A stretch of DNA of 46,712 bases from Desulfobacula sp. (GTDB lineage: Bacteria > Desulfobacterota > Desulfobacteria > Desulfobacterales > Desulfobacteraceae): positions 1-46,712 of the forward strand of contig NZ_JAUWQB010000020.1 of assembly GCF_030611305.1 (NCBI RefSeq), written 5' to 3'. Both the position numbers and the translations under genes were made by a program. Under the pieces are notes generated by a model that was given only the letters and a program-made list of their open reading frames with translations, had not been told where the DNA came from and ran no database searches. Below are positions 32,747-42,889 of this stretch, piece by piece (the first letter of the stretch is position 1; every line of letters begins with the position of its first letter).

Positions 32747-34042
32747 ATGGAAACAAATAAATTGACCGGCCCCCCCATGACATTGGCCTGGTTTATATGG
32801 GGCCTGGGGGCCCTTTTCTATCTGGCCGGATTTTTTCAGCGGGTAGCCCCGGCAGTTATGACCCAGGAATTGATGCAGGATTTTCATATCTCTGCTTCGG
32901 GTCTGGGCCATCTATCCGGTCTTTATTTTTATGCTTATGTGGCCATGCAGATTCCCACGGGTATATTGGCCGACACCTTAGGTCCCAGAAAACTTTTGAC
33001 CGCTGGTTGTCTGGTGGCGGGCCTGGGCACCCTTTTGTTTGCCCTGTCACCTGGATTTTTCTGGGCCGGATTTGGCCGGCTTCTCATTGGCGGGTCTGTG
33101 GCTGTTGCCTTTGTGGGACTGTTAAAGCTTTCCTCTTCCTGGTTTCCAAAAAAAATCTATGCATTTGTTACAGGCAATGCTTTATCCATCGGGCTCATTG
33201 GAGCTGTAACTGCAGGCCCTCCTTTAAGATTTCTCATGGATATCTTTGCCTGGCGTCAGGTCATCAGCGTTACTGGTGTGATGACCCTTGTGCTGGGTGG
33301 GGTGATCTGGTTTGTTGTCCGGGACTCGCCCCAGGAAAAAGGGTATCCTGGTTTTACAAAAACAATGCCGACGTCTGTATCATTGTCTGAGCGCAGAATC
33401 TGGCAGGACCTTTTCAAAGTGTTTAAATATAGGAATATCTGGCTTTTGTTTGTTATTCCCGGTGGAATTGCGGGATGTATCCTTACTTTTTCCGGCCTGT
33501 GGGGGGTACCCTACCTGATTTCTCACCACAGCTTGAGCCCGGCCAGGGCTGCTGCCCTCACCTCTGTCCTGCTCGTTGGCTGGGCCATGGGGGCTCCTTT
33601 TTTAGGGTGGCTGTCCGATCATATGGGAAAACGAAAATCTCTGTATCTTGCCGCAATCATGGTGGTGGCTCTGGGGTGGTCATTGATCCTGTTTAGAGAA
33701 AGCCTTCCCTTTTTTCAGCTGATCATGGTCCTTTTTGTTACTGGTTTTTTTTCAGGCTGCATCATCATCAGTTTTGCCTTTGTCATGGAATCTGTTCCTT
33801 TGTCCTTGTCCGGAACGGCCGCCGGCCTCACCAATATGGGGGTGATGATGGGGCCTATGTTGCTCCAGCCGCTTGTGGGACGAATACTGGATTATCATTG
33901 GACGGGTCAGATGATGGACGGGGTAAGAATTTATTCCCTTGATGCCTATGAATATGGCTTTATCCCCATGATGGCATGGATAATTTTATCTGTCCTTCTC
34001 CTGTTTTTTACCAAAGAGACCCATTGCCGCCAGATAGCCTGA
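32747..34042 (+). CDS. MFS permease
   Basis: The 431-residue protein has about 12 membrane helices and the MFS loop motif GILADTLGPRKLLTAG between helices 2 and 3, repeated as GWLSDHMGKRKSLYLA in the second half. The N-terminal part FQRVAPAVMTQELMQDF resembles the nitrate/organic-anion MFS group. The ATG at 32747 is preferred; the frame is open upstream to 32567 but that part is not protein-like. A GGAG lies somewhat far (14 nt) upstream. An EamA gene follows 27 bp later. Confidence 0.9.
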   Translation: METNKLTGPPMTLAWFIWGLGALFYLAGFFQRVAPAVMTQELMQDFHISASGLGHLSGLYFYAYVAMQIPTGILADTLGPRKLLTAGCLVAGLGTLLFALSPGFFWAGFGRLLIGGSVAVAFVGLLKLSSSWFPKKIYAFVTGNALSIGLIGAVTAGPPLRFLMDIFAWRQVISVTGVMTLVLGGVIWFVVRDSPQEKGYPGFTKTMPTSVSLSERRIWQDLFKVFKYRNIWLLFVIPGGIAGCILTFSGLWGVPYLISHHSLSPARAAALTSVLLVGWAMGAPFLGWLSDHMGKRKSLYLAAIMVVALGWSLILFRESLPFFQLIMVLFVTGFFSGCIIISFAFVMESVPLSLSGTAAGLTNMGVMMGPMLLQPLVGRILDYHWTGQMMDGVRIYSLDAYEYGFIPMMAWIILSVLLLFFTKETHCRQIA

Positions 34043-34069
34043 ATCAAAAATGAAAAAAAGGAATGATCA

Positions 34070-34990
34070 TTGAAGCAAAAATCTGTTATGTCTAAAAACT
34101 ATCTGTATCTGTTCATGGCGCTTCATGTGCTCGGCGCAGCCGGCACGTTTATTTTCAGCAAGGCTGCAACTGTCAGCTTTGCAAATCCCATGGTCTTAAC
34201 CGTTTCCCGGGGTCTGGGGTCTGCTGTGATTTTTCTTATATTTACCGGATGGAAAATCCCTAAACCTGATTTTACCTTAAGGGAATGGTTTGGACTTCTG
34301 GGGCTGGGCATATTGCTGGTCCCGTTGAATCAATATTGTTTTTTAAAAGGTCTTGAACTTACCGTTCCGGGACATTCCGCCCTTCTCTATGCCATGACTC
34401 CACTTGGCGTGCTTCTGGTTTCAAGTATTCGGGTCGGGAAAATGCCTTCTTTCCGGAAACTTGCAGGTGTTTTTATTGCATTTTCAGGAGTGGTGATCGT
34501 TTTAAGGCCATGGGCATCAGGGGCTCAGATCAGTGAAATGAGAACCGGTGATCTCTGGCTGATCGGTGCTGTTTTCTGCTGGGTGCTGTATACGGTTATG
34601 GCCAGTGACATATGCAGGAAGAAGAATGCGCTGACCGTCACGGCCTGGAGCCTGATTTTAGGTGTTCTCGTCATGCTGCCCGTGGCGGCCGGATCAATGA
34701 TGGCTTTTGATTTTTCGGCGGTTTCAACAGCCGGATGGTTCGGGCTTGGATATATGATTGTGATCACAAGTTCTGTGATGATGATATTGTGGAACATCCT
34801 TTTGCAGCATCTCACGCCGGTCCAGGTGGCGATTACAACCAATGCTCAACCCCCGGCAACCGCCCTTCTTGCAGCAGTAACGGCGGCAGCGGGGTTTCTT
34901 CCGGGTCATCAGGACCTGGGGCCAGTGTTTATTCTGGGTATGGTGCTCTCCCTTTCAGGTGTAATAATAATCCAGAAAGCCCTGGATTAA
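34070..34990 (+). CDS. EamA/DMT family permease
   Basis: The 306-residue protein has ten membrane helices in two EamA repeats (MALHVLGAAGTFIFSKAA, LIGAVFCWVLYTVMAS). The start is a TTG with AAGGAATG at good distance; the ATG at 34088 lacks a site. It is co-transcribed with the preceding MFS gene (27-bp gap). The substrate is unknown. Confidence 0.9.
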   Translation: MKQKSVMSKNYLYLFMALHVLGAAGTFIFSKAATVSFANPMVLTVSRGLGSAVIFLIFTGWKIPKPDFTLREWFGLLGLGILLVPLNQYCFLKGLELTVPGHSALLYAMTPLGVLLVSSIRVGKMPSFRKLAGVFIAFSGVVIVLRPWASGAQISEMRTGDLWLIGAVFCWVLYTVMASDICRKKNALTVTAWSLILGVLVMLPVAAGSMMAFDFSAVSTAGWFGLGYMIVITSSVMMILWNILLQHLTPVQVAITTNAQPPATALLAAVTAAAGFLPGHQDLGPVFILGMVLSLSGVIIIQKALD

Positions 34991-35201
34991 CCCCTGACAT
35001 TTTTTTTATGAATACATGATTTGGGGCTTGCGTTTAAAAAAATCTATGGTATACTGCCTTTTTTTTAGTAGTACCATCCGGTCGGTACCTTGAAGAGTTG
35101 TGGTTGATTCCTTTCTGTTTGACTCAATCCTTACAAAATTTATCATCTCCGCCTAGATCGGCCCCTGTGACATGGGGTGGGCTTTGACAGGAGTAATATA
35201 T

Positions 35202-36461
35202 ATGTCATTTGAAAAACTTGGTCTTCGGACCGATCTGCTCCGTGCTATTGAAGCACAGGGTTACACTATTCCCACACCCATTCAGGCCCGGGCGATTCCT
35301 ATGGTCTTCGAAGGCAGGGATGTTCTTGCCGGTGCCCAAACGGGTACCGGAAAAACGGCGGCCTTTGCGTTGCCGATTCTTCAGCGTCTGAGCGAATCAA
35401 AAAAGAAGTTTCGTCACCCGCGCACCCTCATCCTGACACCCACCCGAGAACTTGCGGCCCAGGTGGGCGAAAGCTTTGAAACATACGGCAGGCATCTGTC
35501 TCTTCATACCGCTGTAATTTTTGGCGGTGTAAAGATTAATCCCCAGATTACAAAACTCAGACGCGGTGTGGATATTCTGGTGGCTACACCCGGAAGACTG
35601 TTGGATCATTTGGGCCGGAAAACACTGGATTTATCCCGGGTTGAGGTTCTGGTTCTGGATGAGGCTGACCGGATGCTGGACATGGGGTTTATCCACGATA
35701 TCCGGAAGGTGATCAAATGTCTTCCTGTAAACCGTCAGAATATGCTTTTTTCCGCTACTTATTCAAATGAGATCAAGCGGCTGGCTGACGGATTGTTAAA
35801 CAATCCGGCTCTGATTGAAGTATCCCGCAGGAATACGGCAGCCGAAGGAGTGACCCAGAGGGTGTATCAGGTGTCCCAGACAGACAAACGATTCCTGCTC
35901 TCAAGCCTGATCCGGAACGGCAAGTGGAGCCGGGCCCTGGTGTTTACCCGGACCAAGCACAGGGCCAATAAGCTGACAAAACAGCTTTTGAGTGATGGTG
36001 TCAGTGCTGCCGCTATCCACGGCAATAAAAGTCAGGCCACTCGAACACGGGCTCTTGCTGATTTCAAGAGCGGTGCCGTTCAGACTTTGGTCGCTACGGA
36101 TATTGCCGCCCGGGGTCTGGATATCCAGCAGCTTCCCCATGTGGTTAATTTTGACCTTCCCCATGTTCCGGAAGATTATATACATAGGATCGGCCGAACC
36201 GGTCGTGCCGGTGCTAATGGCATCGCACATTCCCTGGTAAGCCGGGAAGAGCAGAATCTTTTGGTCGGAATTGAGCGTCTCCTTAAACTGCAGATTCCGG
36301 TGAAGAAATCCGGGATTCGGATGCCCGTAGCCGTTTCGACACCGACACCGGTAGTTGTTCGGAAAAATACGCAAAAGGCCAGGAGGCGAAGGGAAAATTC
36401 CGGCGGCTGGCTTCCTTCCGGTCTCAAACCGATTAAACAAGCCGGTAGAAGGGCACGATAA
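35202..36461 (+). CDS. DEAD-box RNA helicase (RhlE-like)
   Basis: The 419-residue protein carries the full motif set: Q motif (GYTIPTPIQ), [18 protein letters not shown] ([15 protein letters not shown]), SAT and [11 protein letters not shown] short basic tail follows ([11 protein letters not shown]). It unwinds RNA duplexes in ribosome assembly, RNA decay or cold adaptation. The ATG at 35202 has GACAGGAG upstream; an in-frame ATG at 35172 lacks one. The 211-bp upstream gap may hold a regulatory leader. Confidence 0.95.
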   Translation: MSFEKLGLRTDLLRAIEAQGYTIPTPIQARAIPMVFEGRDVLAGAQTGTGKTAAFALPILQRLSESKKKFRHPRTLILTPTRELAAQVGESFETYGRHLSLHTAVIFGGVKINPQITKLRRGVDILVATPGRLLDHLGRKTLDLSRVEVLVLDEADRMLDMGFIHDIRKVIKCLPVNRQNMLFSATYSNEIKRLADGLLNNPALIEVSRRNTAAEGVTQRVYQVSQTDKRFLLSSLIRNGKWSRALVFTRTKHRANKLTKQLLSDGVSAAAIHGNKSQATRTRALADFKSGAVQTLVATDIAARGLDIQQLPHVVNFDLPHVPEDYIHRIGRTGRAGANGIAHSLVSREEQNLLVGIERLLKLQIPVKKSGIRMPVAVSTPTPVVVRKNTQKARRRRENSGGWLPSGLKPIKQAGRRAR

Positions 36462-36541
36462 GCAAAATACTATTGATGTTTCCGGTAAAAGCGATTATGA
36501 AATTTTAAGTTAAAAAATAAAATTGAATAAAAGGAGTCACA

Positions 36542-37108
36542 ATGAAAATAACTGTATTGCAGGGCAGTGCCAGGAAAAAAGGCAATACTGCCAGAGCAAT
36601 TGGCTGGGTTGAAGAAGAACTCGTATTCCTGGGTCATGAAGTTGAGACTATCTACTTGAATTCTCAAAACCTGAACGGATGTATGGGATGCGCCAAGTGC
36701 AAGGAAAAACCCGATACGATAGGGTGTATTCAAAAGGACGACGTGCCTGAAATCCTGGGGAAAATGATAAACTCACAACTGGTTATCTTTACCTCTCCAT
36801 TGTATTTCTGGGGCTTTACCGCTCAGATCAAGGCAGTGATTGACAGAACTTACAGTCTGTACACAAACTATCACCAGCCAGACCATGCATCCCTTGTTGC
36901 AGGACAGCGGCAGGCCCTTTTGGTGACGGGCGCCGGACCATATGAAGACAATGCAGAGGGAGTGTTTGCGGGTTTCAGGCGCATGCAAAAACCCCACAGG
37001 GCCATTAATGCCGGTGAGCTTTATATCGGTTCGTGCACGACCCCTGACAAGCTCAATGATTTGGTTCAACAGCAGGTTGTTGAATTTGCCAGAAAGATTG
37101 TCGGCTGA
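36542..37108 (+). CDS. Flavodoxin-fold NAD(P)H-dependent oxidoreductase
   Basis: The 188-residue protein matches the NADPH-dependent FMN reductase family: FMN loop GSARKKGNT (residues 8-16), a CMGCAKCKEK cluster in the iron-sulfur flavoprotein position, and FTSPLYFWGFTAQIKA. The three Cys could hold a cluster or a disulfide. AAAGGAGT precedes the ATG. The acceptor is unknown. Confidence 0.9.
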   Translation: MKITVLQGSARKKGNTARAIGWVEEELVFLGHEVETIYLNSQNLNGCMGCAKCKEKPDTIGCIQKDDVPEILGKMINSQLVIFTSPLYFWGFTAQIKAVIDRTYSLYTNYHQPDHASLVAGQRQALLVTGAGPYEDNAEGVFAGFRRMQKPHRAINAGELYIGSCTTPDKLNDLVQQQVVEFARKIVG

Positions 37109-37200
37109 TCAGTTCATAAGGTAAAATCCAGAATTTTTTGTATGGACAGGCGGATTGCAGACTGTTTTAAGGGAGTTTTTGGTTTGGACAGGGAAGGGGG

Positions 37201-37818
37201 CTATCCATGGACAGCAGCGCCCCAGTAATTAAAACTTACCGGTTTTAGACTGCTCGTATACTTCATATCAAGATTTTTGATTTTAAAACCACCCTTTTCG
37301 ATAAGGAGGGGTATGGGTCTGTTCAGATTACACCCGTTACTGACTAATTTCCATATGGGGTTCATTCTGTTTTGCCATTTGATAATATGATCATCCGGTG
37401 CCTTCCCATGTTCATAAAAAATCAATTCGCCCCCTGGTTTCAAAACCCGGTTCATTTCATTTAAAGCTTTCACCACATCAGGGATCGAGCAAAGGGTATA
37501 AGTAACCACCACAGTGTCTGCTGAATTCTTTTCAAGCGGAATCTCTTCAGCGGATGAATCTATGAATTCGACATTGAATGGAACCTTCGCAGCATTTTTT
37601 TCTGCAATTTTTCGCAATTGTTTTGAAGGATCCAAACCCCATACAAAGTCGATTTTTTCCGGGTTATAAAATGGCAAATTCAGCCCTGACCCGATGCCAA
37701 TTTCCAGGACTCTTCCAAAGGCTTGCGGAACAACCTTTTTACGCTGATATATGAAATCTTTCCGAGAACAAACCCAGTGGGTCAGTTTTGGAAAAATATA
37801 ATTATGATAAATTCCCAT
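37201..37818 (-). CDS. Class I SAM-dependent methyltransferase
   Basis: The 205-residue protein has the SAM-binding motif I VLEIGIGSGLNLPFY, motif II acidic region VWGLDPSKQL, and the later segments VVVTYTLCSIPD and RVLKPGGELIFYEHG. This is the UbiE/METTL7-like group acting on lipids, quinones or small thiols. The substrate is not predictable. It converges with the flavodoxin-fold gene. Confidence 0.92.
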   Translation of the reverse strand: MGIYHNYIFPKLTHWVCSRKDFIYQRKKVVPQAFGRVLEIGIGSGLNLPFYNPEKIDFVWGLDPSKQLRKIAEKNAAKVPFNVEFIDSSAEEIPLEKNSADTVVVTYTLCSIPDVVKALNEMNRVLKPGGELIFYEHGKAPDDHIIKWQNRMNPIWKLVSNGCNLNRPIPLLIEKGGFKIKNLDMKYTSSLKPVSFNYWGAAVHG

Positions 37819-37935
37819 TTAATCCAGTCCTAGTTCCTTTTTAAATTTGTTTTACATCATCTGCTGTCATTTGTTAAGATCATTTCGATAAGTTTAATTT
37901 TTTATTCAAATATTATAGAGTTTGGGGGAGAAAGT

Positions 37936-38202
37936 ATGAGATCCATCCAGGCGGAATTTAAAGAAGCATCAAAAAAAATCACCGTTAAAAAAAAGGCCAA
38001 AGAGGAAGACTGGGCAACGGTCTGTCAAAAATTTAATGATGACGTGTCCCGTATTTGCGATGTTACTGACCAGAAAGATTATACCGGTCTGTTTGAGTGT
38101 TTTGATGATGATAACAACCGGTTTTTTTATCTGGTTAAGGAAGATAAGGATTTATACCGGATGAAACGCAAACAGTTTTTTGATAATATCGGGTTGCAAT
38201 AA
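37936..38202 (+). CDS. Hypothetical protein upstream of an acyl-CoA synthetase
   Basis: The 88-residue charged protein begins MRSIQAEFKEASKKITVKKK and has aromatic and acidic strands later (GLFECFDDDNNRFFYLVKED). No known domain was recognised. GGGGGAG lies before the ATG. It ends 2 bp before the acyl-CoA synthetase start, so the two are coupled. Confidence 0.75.
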   Translation: MRSIQAEFKEASKKITVKKKAKEEDWATVCQKFNDDVSRICDVTDQKDYTGLFECFDDDNNRFFYLVKEDKDLYRMKRKQFFDNIGLQ

Positions 38203-38204
38203 AA

Positions 38205-39734
38205 ATGATTAAATCCATGAATATTGCCTGGTGGGTGCAGCGCTGGGCTGAGTTGACACCGGACAAACCGGCGATCATATTTGAAGAACAGACCATTTCT
38301 TATCAAGTGCTTTGCAGGCGGGCGGACCGGACAAGCTGCTGGCTTCAGTCCATAGGGATTGAAAAGGGTGACCGTGTAGCCGTGATGCTCAATAACTGTC
38401 CCGAGTTTCTCGATCTGTTTCTTGCATGTGCCAGGCTTGGGGCTATTTTTGTTCCCATAAATTTTCGTATTACATCGGTTGAACTGGATTATTTTATTAA
38501 AAACTGCCGCCCAAGGCTTTTTGTCCATGGAGATGGATTTGCCAATGCAGTGAACCCACTTGAGCTGGAAAGCTATCTGCCTCCCATGATGGTGGCGGTT
38601 GTGGGAAAGGCTCAGTTCAACGGCAGGCGATTTGATTTTGTTGAAGAAACCGGGAAATTTGACGGGAAGCGGGCTTTTTTGACAAGGTCTCTTGGTCCTG
38701 CCGATCCTGAAGAGCCCCAGGTGATCATGTATACGTCCGGTACAACCGGGAAACCAAAGGGGGCGGTTCTATCCCACCGAAAGACATTTTTTAACTGCCT
38801 GAATGCAGATATTTTTTTCAAGCTTCATTTCAGTGATATCATGCTGATTTTTTTGCCTCTGTTTCATTCGGGCGGTCTTTTTATCCAGGCAGCTCCGATT
38901 TTTTATAAAGGGGCAACCATTATTCTTCACAGGAAATTCGATCCTATTACGATTTACAGAGATATTGAAAAATATCGGGTTACCAAATTTCTAGGGGTTC
39001 CCACAGTATACAGGGAATTGTTAAAAGTTGATCCGGAAAAGCGAAGTGATATTTCCTCCCTGCGGGTATGTGCCGGTGGCGGGGAAAAACTTAGCCAGGA
39101 CCTGATCAAAAAATGTGCTGACGCTGGCCTTGCCTTCCGCCAGATCATGGGCCAGACAGAAACTTCAATCCTGTTATGGGTGTCTGAAGATGACCCCTTG
39201 AAAAAGCCGGGGACTGTGGGACGGCCTGTTTTTCATGCCGAAGTCTCCATCCTGGATGAACGGGGAAGAGCGGCAAAACCGGGTGAAACAGGTGAGATCG
39301 TTGTCCGGGGATCTATCATGATGAAAGAGTATTGGCAGGACCCTGTGAAGACAGAAGAAACCATTAAAAACGGGTTTCTCCGTACAGGGGATCTGGCCCG
39401 CATGGATGAGGACGGATTTTTCTACCTGAAGGGAAGAGCAGGGGATATGTATATTTCAGGCGGGGAAAACGTCTATCCGGCAGAAGTAGAAAAAATTCTC
39501 AAGCGTCACCCGGAGATTGAGGATGTGGCTGTCATAGGAATGGCTGATGAGACATGGGGTGAAACAGGGCATGCCTTTGTCATCGTGTCATCTGGTGCAT
39601 CCCTGACCCAGGCGGATGTCATTGCCATGTGTCATGACAAGCTTGCAAAATACAAATGGCCTAAAAAGGTAACTTTTAAATCACAATTTCCCCGGACCTC
39701 CCTTGGTAAGGTCAGAAAAGGGGATCTTTCTTAA
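38205..39734 (+). CDS. Acyl-CoA synthetase (AMP-forming)
   Basis: The 509-residue ANL-superfamily enzyme has the P-loop [13 protein letters not shown], the A5-like [25 protein letters not shown] and the C-terminal [13 protein letters not shown]. Near the end, the catalytic Lys is in [13 protein letters not shown]. It activates a carboxylic acid with ATP to acyl-AMP and then acyl-CoA in the cytoplasm. The chain type is not predictable; medium-chain or aromatic acids are usual. The start follows the preceding stop by 2 bp without a clear ribosome site, consistent with coupled translation. Confidence 0.94.
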   Translation: MIKSMNIAWWVQRWAELTPDKPAIIFEEQTISYQVLCRRADRTSCWLQSIGIEKGDRVAVMLNNCPEFLDLFLACARLGAIFVPINFRITSVELDYFIKNCRPRLFVHGDGFANAVNPLELESYLPPMMVAVVGKAQFNGRRFDFVEETGKFDGKRAFLTRSLGPADPEEPQVIMYTSGTTGKPKGAVLSHRKTFFNCLNADIFFKLHFSDIMLIFLPLFHSGGLFIQAAPIFYKGATIILHRKFDPITIYRDIEKYRVTKFLGVPTVYRELLKVDPEKRSDISSLRVCAGGGEKLSQDLIKKCADAGLAFRQIMGQTETSILLWVSEDDPLKKPGTVGRPVFHAEVSILDERGRAAKPGETGEIVVRGSIMMKEYWQDPVKTEETIKNGFLRTGDLARMDEDGFFYLKGRAGDMYISGGENVYPAEVEKILKRHPEIEDVAVIGMADETWGETGHAFVIVSSGASLTQADVIAMCHDKLAKYKWPKKVTFKSQFPRTSLGKVRKGDLS

Positions 39735-40243
39735 TCCCGCAAAGTGAAGCTCCATTTGCAGAACATGTCATCCGGGTGAGGGTCTGGCGGCGCAAACACA
39801 CACTCCACGTTGATGCGCTCATCAACCACTTTTACAAAGCTTTCAAACTCCTTCATGTGCATGTGTTTGCAGACATATTCTCCCTGGCCGCGTTTGAGAC
39901 GGGCTTCCTGGGTGGGGCATGAAGGCACCGTAATGATCACCTCATCTTTTTTTTCCTCAAAATTGTAGCCCACAAGAATACACCAGGGGAATAATTTTAA
40001 TGCCCGGACAAATCCCTTGAGTCCCGTTTCAGAAATATTAAATTTTTCCTTAAGATCTTTGGCAGCATACCCTGCTACACGGTCCCAGACCTGTTCATTG
40101 ATTTTTTCTGCCGTTGGCTGATCAAATTTTTCAGCTATCCTGATAAACCAGAATGCATCCATGACCCTGTAGTTCCATAAAAGAAACTCAATATAGGTCT
40201 GGAGCTCCTTTTTGCTCATGGTTTTAAAAATGTCTAAATTCAT
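39731..40243 (-). CDS. DUF6125-like protein
   Basis: The 170-residue product has segments [40 protein letters not shown] and late [20 protein letters not shown]. The pattern resembles DUF6125/hydrolase-like small proteins that carry conserved Cys and acidic residues. The ATG at 40243 has GGATC upstream; an in-frame ATG at 40342 adds an unlikely Cys-rich leader. It converges with the acyl-CoA synthetase, sharing 4 bp at the stops. The function is unknown. Confidence 0.75.
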   Translation of the reverse strand: MNLDIFKTMSKKELQTYIEFLLWNYRVMDAFWFIRIAEKFDQPTAEKINEQVWDRVAGYAAKDLKEKFNISETGLKGFVRALKLFPWCILVGYNFEEKKDEVIITVPSCPTQEARLKRGQGEYVCKHMHMKEFESFVKVVDERINVECVFAPPDPHPDDMFCKWSFTLRD

Positions 40244-40293
40244 GGAAGATCCTTTTTTTATAGTTATGATTTTATCTGTTATACAACATTTGC

Positions 40294-40448
40294 ATGATAT
40301 TACAAAAAGAAACCCTTCGAAGCCGCAAAGACGATGTTCCACTTCCGGCAGATTTTTTTCTGGACAGGTTCAACCGTCAGATGAATAAAAGCATAAAAGG
40401 CTTTACCCCGGATGATCTTGCCATGCTGGAGGACTATCCTTCCCGGGA
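40294..40448 (+). other. Possible gene fragment between convergent and divergent neighbours
   Basis: A plus-strand frame starting at 40294 reads like protein for about 50 codons ([39 protein letters not shown]), then runs on antisense to the glycerate kinase end. It has no ribosome site. It may be the start of a gene whose remainder was replaced, or chance. Confidence 0.3.
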
Positions 40449-41798
40449 TCACCGGATCAACATAATCCGCAGGTCCATGACATTGGTGTTGGTGGCCCCT
40501 GTTTTGAAAAGATCTGAAATGCGGTCAAAAAATGGGTAGGCATTGTTCTCCTCAAGGAATAGCTCAGGCTTCAGGTCCAGGGCCACAGCCCTTTGGATAG
40601 TAGTATGATCGGCAACGGCGCCAGCCGCATCTGTGGGGCCGTCCGTACCGTCCGTGCCTGCACTCAGGATGACGATATGCTCAAGATCTTTTATCCTTAT
40701 GGCAGAAGCAAGGGCAAATTCCTGGTTGCGGCCGCCTTTCCCTTTCCCTTTCCCTTTTATGGTTACGGTGGTCTCGCCGCCTGACAGGATGCAGGCCGGT
40801 GGTTTCAAAGGGTGTCCTGTGGCAAGGATTTCCCGGGCAATGGCAGTATGGACATCTGCCACGTCAGTGGTTTCCCCTTCAATCATGGAAGAAAGAATCT
40901 GCGTGTGATATCCCAGTTGTCTTGCTTTTTTTTCAGCGCTTAAAAGTGCGTTGATATTACTTGCGATGGTGGTATGAAAAACGTTTTCAAACACGGGGTC
41001 TCCCTGTTTCAAGGTTTCAGGGATAAGGTTTTTGGAACCTTTCTTGAAGTGCTGAAGAACAGTTTTGGGCAGGTGATCTTTTATGCCATAGGTTTCAATG
41101 ATTTCAAGGCATTGCCCAAAGGTTCCTTTGTCCGCCACAGCAGGCCCTGAAGCGATGATATCAAGGTCGTTGCCCACCACATCGGACAGAACAAGACAAA
41201 TCATGGGGGCCGGATACACGGTTTGTGCAAGAAGTCCCCCTTTTATTCGGGACAAATGTTTTCTGATGGTATTGATTTCATGAATAGTGGCTCCGCAGCC
41301 AAGTAGTATCTTTGTGGTCTTCTGTTTGTTTTCCAGGGTTATCCCATGGGCCGGGAGAGTCATCAACGCGGAACCGCCACCGGAGATCAGGCAGATGACA
41401 AGGGTTTTATCATCAGCCTGGCGGGCCATTTTTAAGAGTTTCTCTGCACCGGCAACCCCGTTTGTGTCAGGCACCGGGTGACCGGCCTCGACAATCGCTA
41501 TCCTTTTCAGATTTTCAATATGGTTATACTTTACAATGACAATTCCAGCAGTTATCCTGTCCTGCAGGATTTCTTCCACGGCACAGGCCATGGATGCCCC
41601 GGCCTTTCCCGCGCCAAGAACAATGATCCGTTCGAATTTGTCCAGATTATATGCCTTATTGTTTACCTTGAGAACGTTGTTTTTAAGCCTGCAGCAGCGA
41701 TGAACACAAATCTTTGGATCTACTGCCCCAAGCCCCTCATTAAAGATATCGACAGCATCTTGTCTCATTTTCTGTAACAGTGAATTTTCAATGGTCAC
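40449..41798 (-). CDS. Glycerate 2-kinase (DUF4147/MOFRL family)
   Basis: The 449-residue protein has the class II glycerate kinase architecture: N-terminal DUF4147 domain (VLGAGKAGASMACAVEE, LISGGGSALMTLPAHG) and C-terminal MOFRL domain (GRNQEFALASAIRI, GTDGTDGPTDAAGAV). It converts D-glycerate to 2-phosphoglycerate. It overlaps the 2-hydroxyacid dehydrogenase gene by 4 bp, so the pair would feed glyoxylate or hydroxypyruvate carbon into glycolysis. Confidence 0.94.
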   Translation of the reverse strand: MTIENSLLQKMRQDAVDIFNEGLGAVDPKICVHRCCRLKNNVLKVNNKAYNLDKFERIIVLGAGKAGASMACAVEEILQDRITAGIVIVKYNHIENLKRIAIVEAGHPVPDTNGVAGAEKLLKMARQADDKTLVICLISGGGSALMTLPAHGITLENKQKTTKILLGCGATIHEINTIRKHLSRIKGGLLAQTVYPAPMICLVLSDVVGNDLDIIASGPAVADKGTFGQCLEIIETYGIKDHLPKTVLQHFKKGSKNLIPETLKQGDPVFENVFHTTIASNINALLSAEKKARQLGYHTQILSSMIEGETTDVADVHTAIAREILATGHPLKPPACILSGGETTVTIKGKGKGKGGRNQEFALASAIRIKDLEHIVILSAGTDGTDGPTDAAGAVADHTTIQRAVALDLKPELFLEENNAYPFFDRISDLFKTGATNTNVMDLRIMLIR

Positions 41799-42778
41799 GA
41801 TTCCAGAACCTCCGGATTGACGATATGGGGTACCTGGCGGTTCCGATAAAATTCGATGATATTCATGGCTGCCAGCACAGACATCTGATTTCTGGCTTCT
41901 ATCGTGCCCGACCCTACATGGGGAAGAACGCAGACATTTTCCATGAACAACAGGGGATTATCGGGCTGCATGGGTTCAGGGTTTGTCACATCCAGGCCTG
42001 CTCCCCAGATATCACCCGCAAGGACGGCCCGGGTCAGGTCTTTTTCATGATGGATAGGTCCTCTGGCGGTATTAATAAAAATTGCTGATGGTTTCATTTT
42101 TTTAAAGGCTGAGCAGTTAAAAATTTCTTTTGTCTCTGGTGTCAATGCGCAATGAACCGACAGCACATCACTTTGTGCCAGGAGATCGTCAAGTTCGACA
42201 TATGTTGCACCCAAAAGTTTTTCCGCTGCTTTATTCCGGGTCCGGTTATGATAAATGATATCCATGTTATAGGCGTTTTTACAGCGCTGGGCCATTTTAA
42301 TACCGATACGTCCAAGCCCGAATACACCCAGGGTTTTATTTTTCAGTTCAAAGCCAAGATTTCCCGTAGGAGTGAAATATCCCCACCGGCCGTTGATAAT
42401 GGTTTTATGCAGAAAAAACATTTTCCGTGCAACAGCTATCATCAGGCCGAATGTGATGTCTGCGGTGGCTTCGCTCATGGCATCAGGGGTAAATCCGACA
42501 GGAATGCCCAGGCGCGTGGCCGAGGCAATATCAATATTATCATACCCAACGGCAAACTGGGAAATGATCTCAAGGTGGCTGCAGTCATCTAAAAAATGCC
42601 GATCAATTCGGTCGGTCAGGGTGCAGAGCAGGGCATGATGGCTCTTTGCCTGTTCAATAAGCTCGACTTGTGTCATGGGGTTTTCTTTTTCCCACATGGT
42701 GAGACGAAAACCCTCTTTTTCCAGGAGCCTGATTCCTGCATTCGGGTATAGCCTTGATACCAGTATTTTCTTTTTCAT
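41795..42778 (-). CDS. D-2-hydroxyacid dehydrogenase (glyoxylate/hydroxypyruvate reductase)
   Basis: The 327-residue protein has the NAD-binding loop VFGLGRIGIKMA and the catalytic elements of the D-isomer family: Arg in NTARGPIHHE, a downstream Glu, and His in LPHVGSGT. It reduces glyoxylate or hydroxypyruvate with NAD(P)H. GAAAGGAC lies upstream of the ATG. It is translationally coupled (ATGA overlap) with glycerate kinase, which favours hydroxypyruvate or tartronate-semialdehyde-like substrates. Confidence 0.94.
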   Translation of the reverse strand: MKKKILVSRLYPNAGIRLLEKEGFRLTMWEKENPMTQVELIEQAKSHHALLCTLTDRIDRHFLDDCSHLEIISQFAVGYDNIDIASATRLGIPVGFTPDAMSEATADITFGLMIAVARKMFFLHKTIINGRWGYFTPTGNLGFELKNKTLGVFGLGRIGIKMAQRCKNAYNMDIIYHNRTRNKAAEKLLGATYVELDDLLAQSDVLSVHCALTPETKEIFNCSAFKKMKPSAIFINTARGPIHHEKDLTRAVLAGDIWGAGLDVTNPEPMQPDNPLLFMENVCVLPHVGSGTIEARNQMSVLAAMNIIEFYRNRQVPHIVNPEVLES

Positions 42779-42889
42779 GGGGTTCAGTCCTTTCGGTTAT
42801 TCACAATGTATCACAACAACTTTAAGGTTAACAGGGTTCAGCATCAGGATTTTGATAAAAAAATACGGGGTCTGAATTCGAAAGCTGGT

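Noticed and set aside
32797-33390. Plus-strand frame of 197 codons rich in Gly and Cys
   Set aside because: It is an alternate frame of the MFS permease at 32747-34042.
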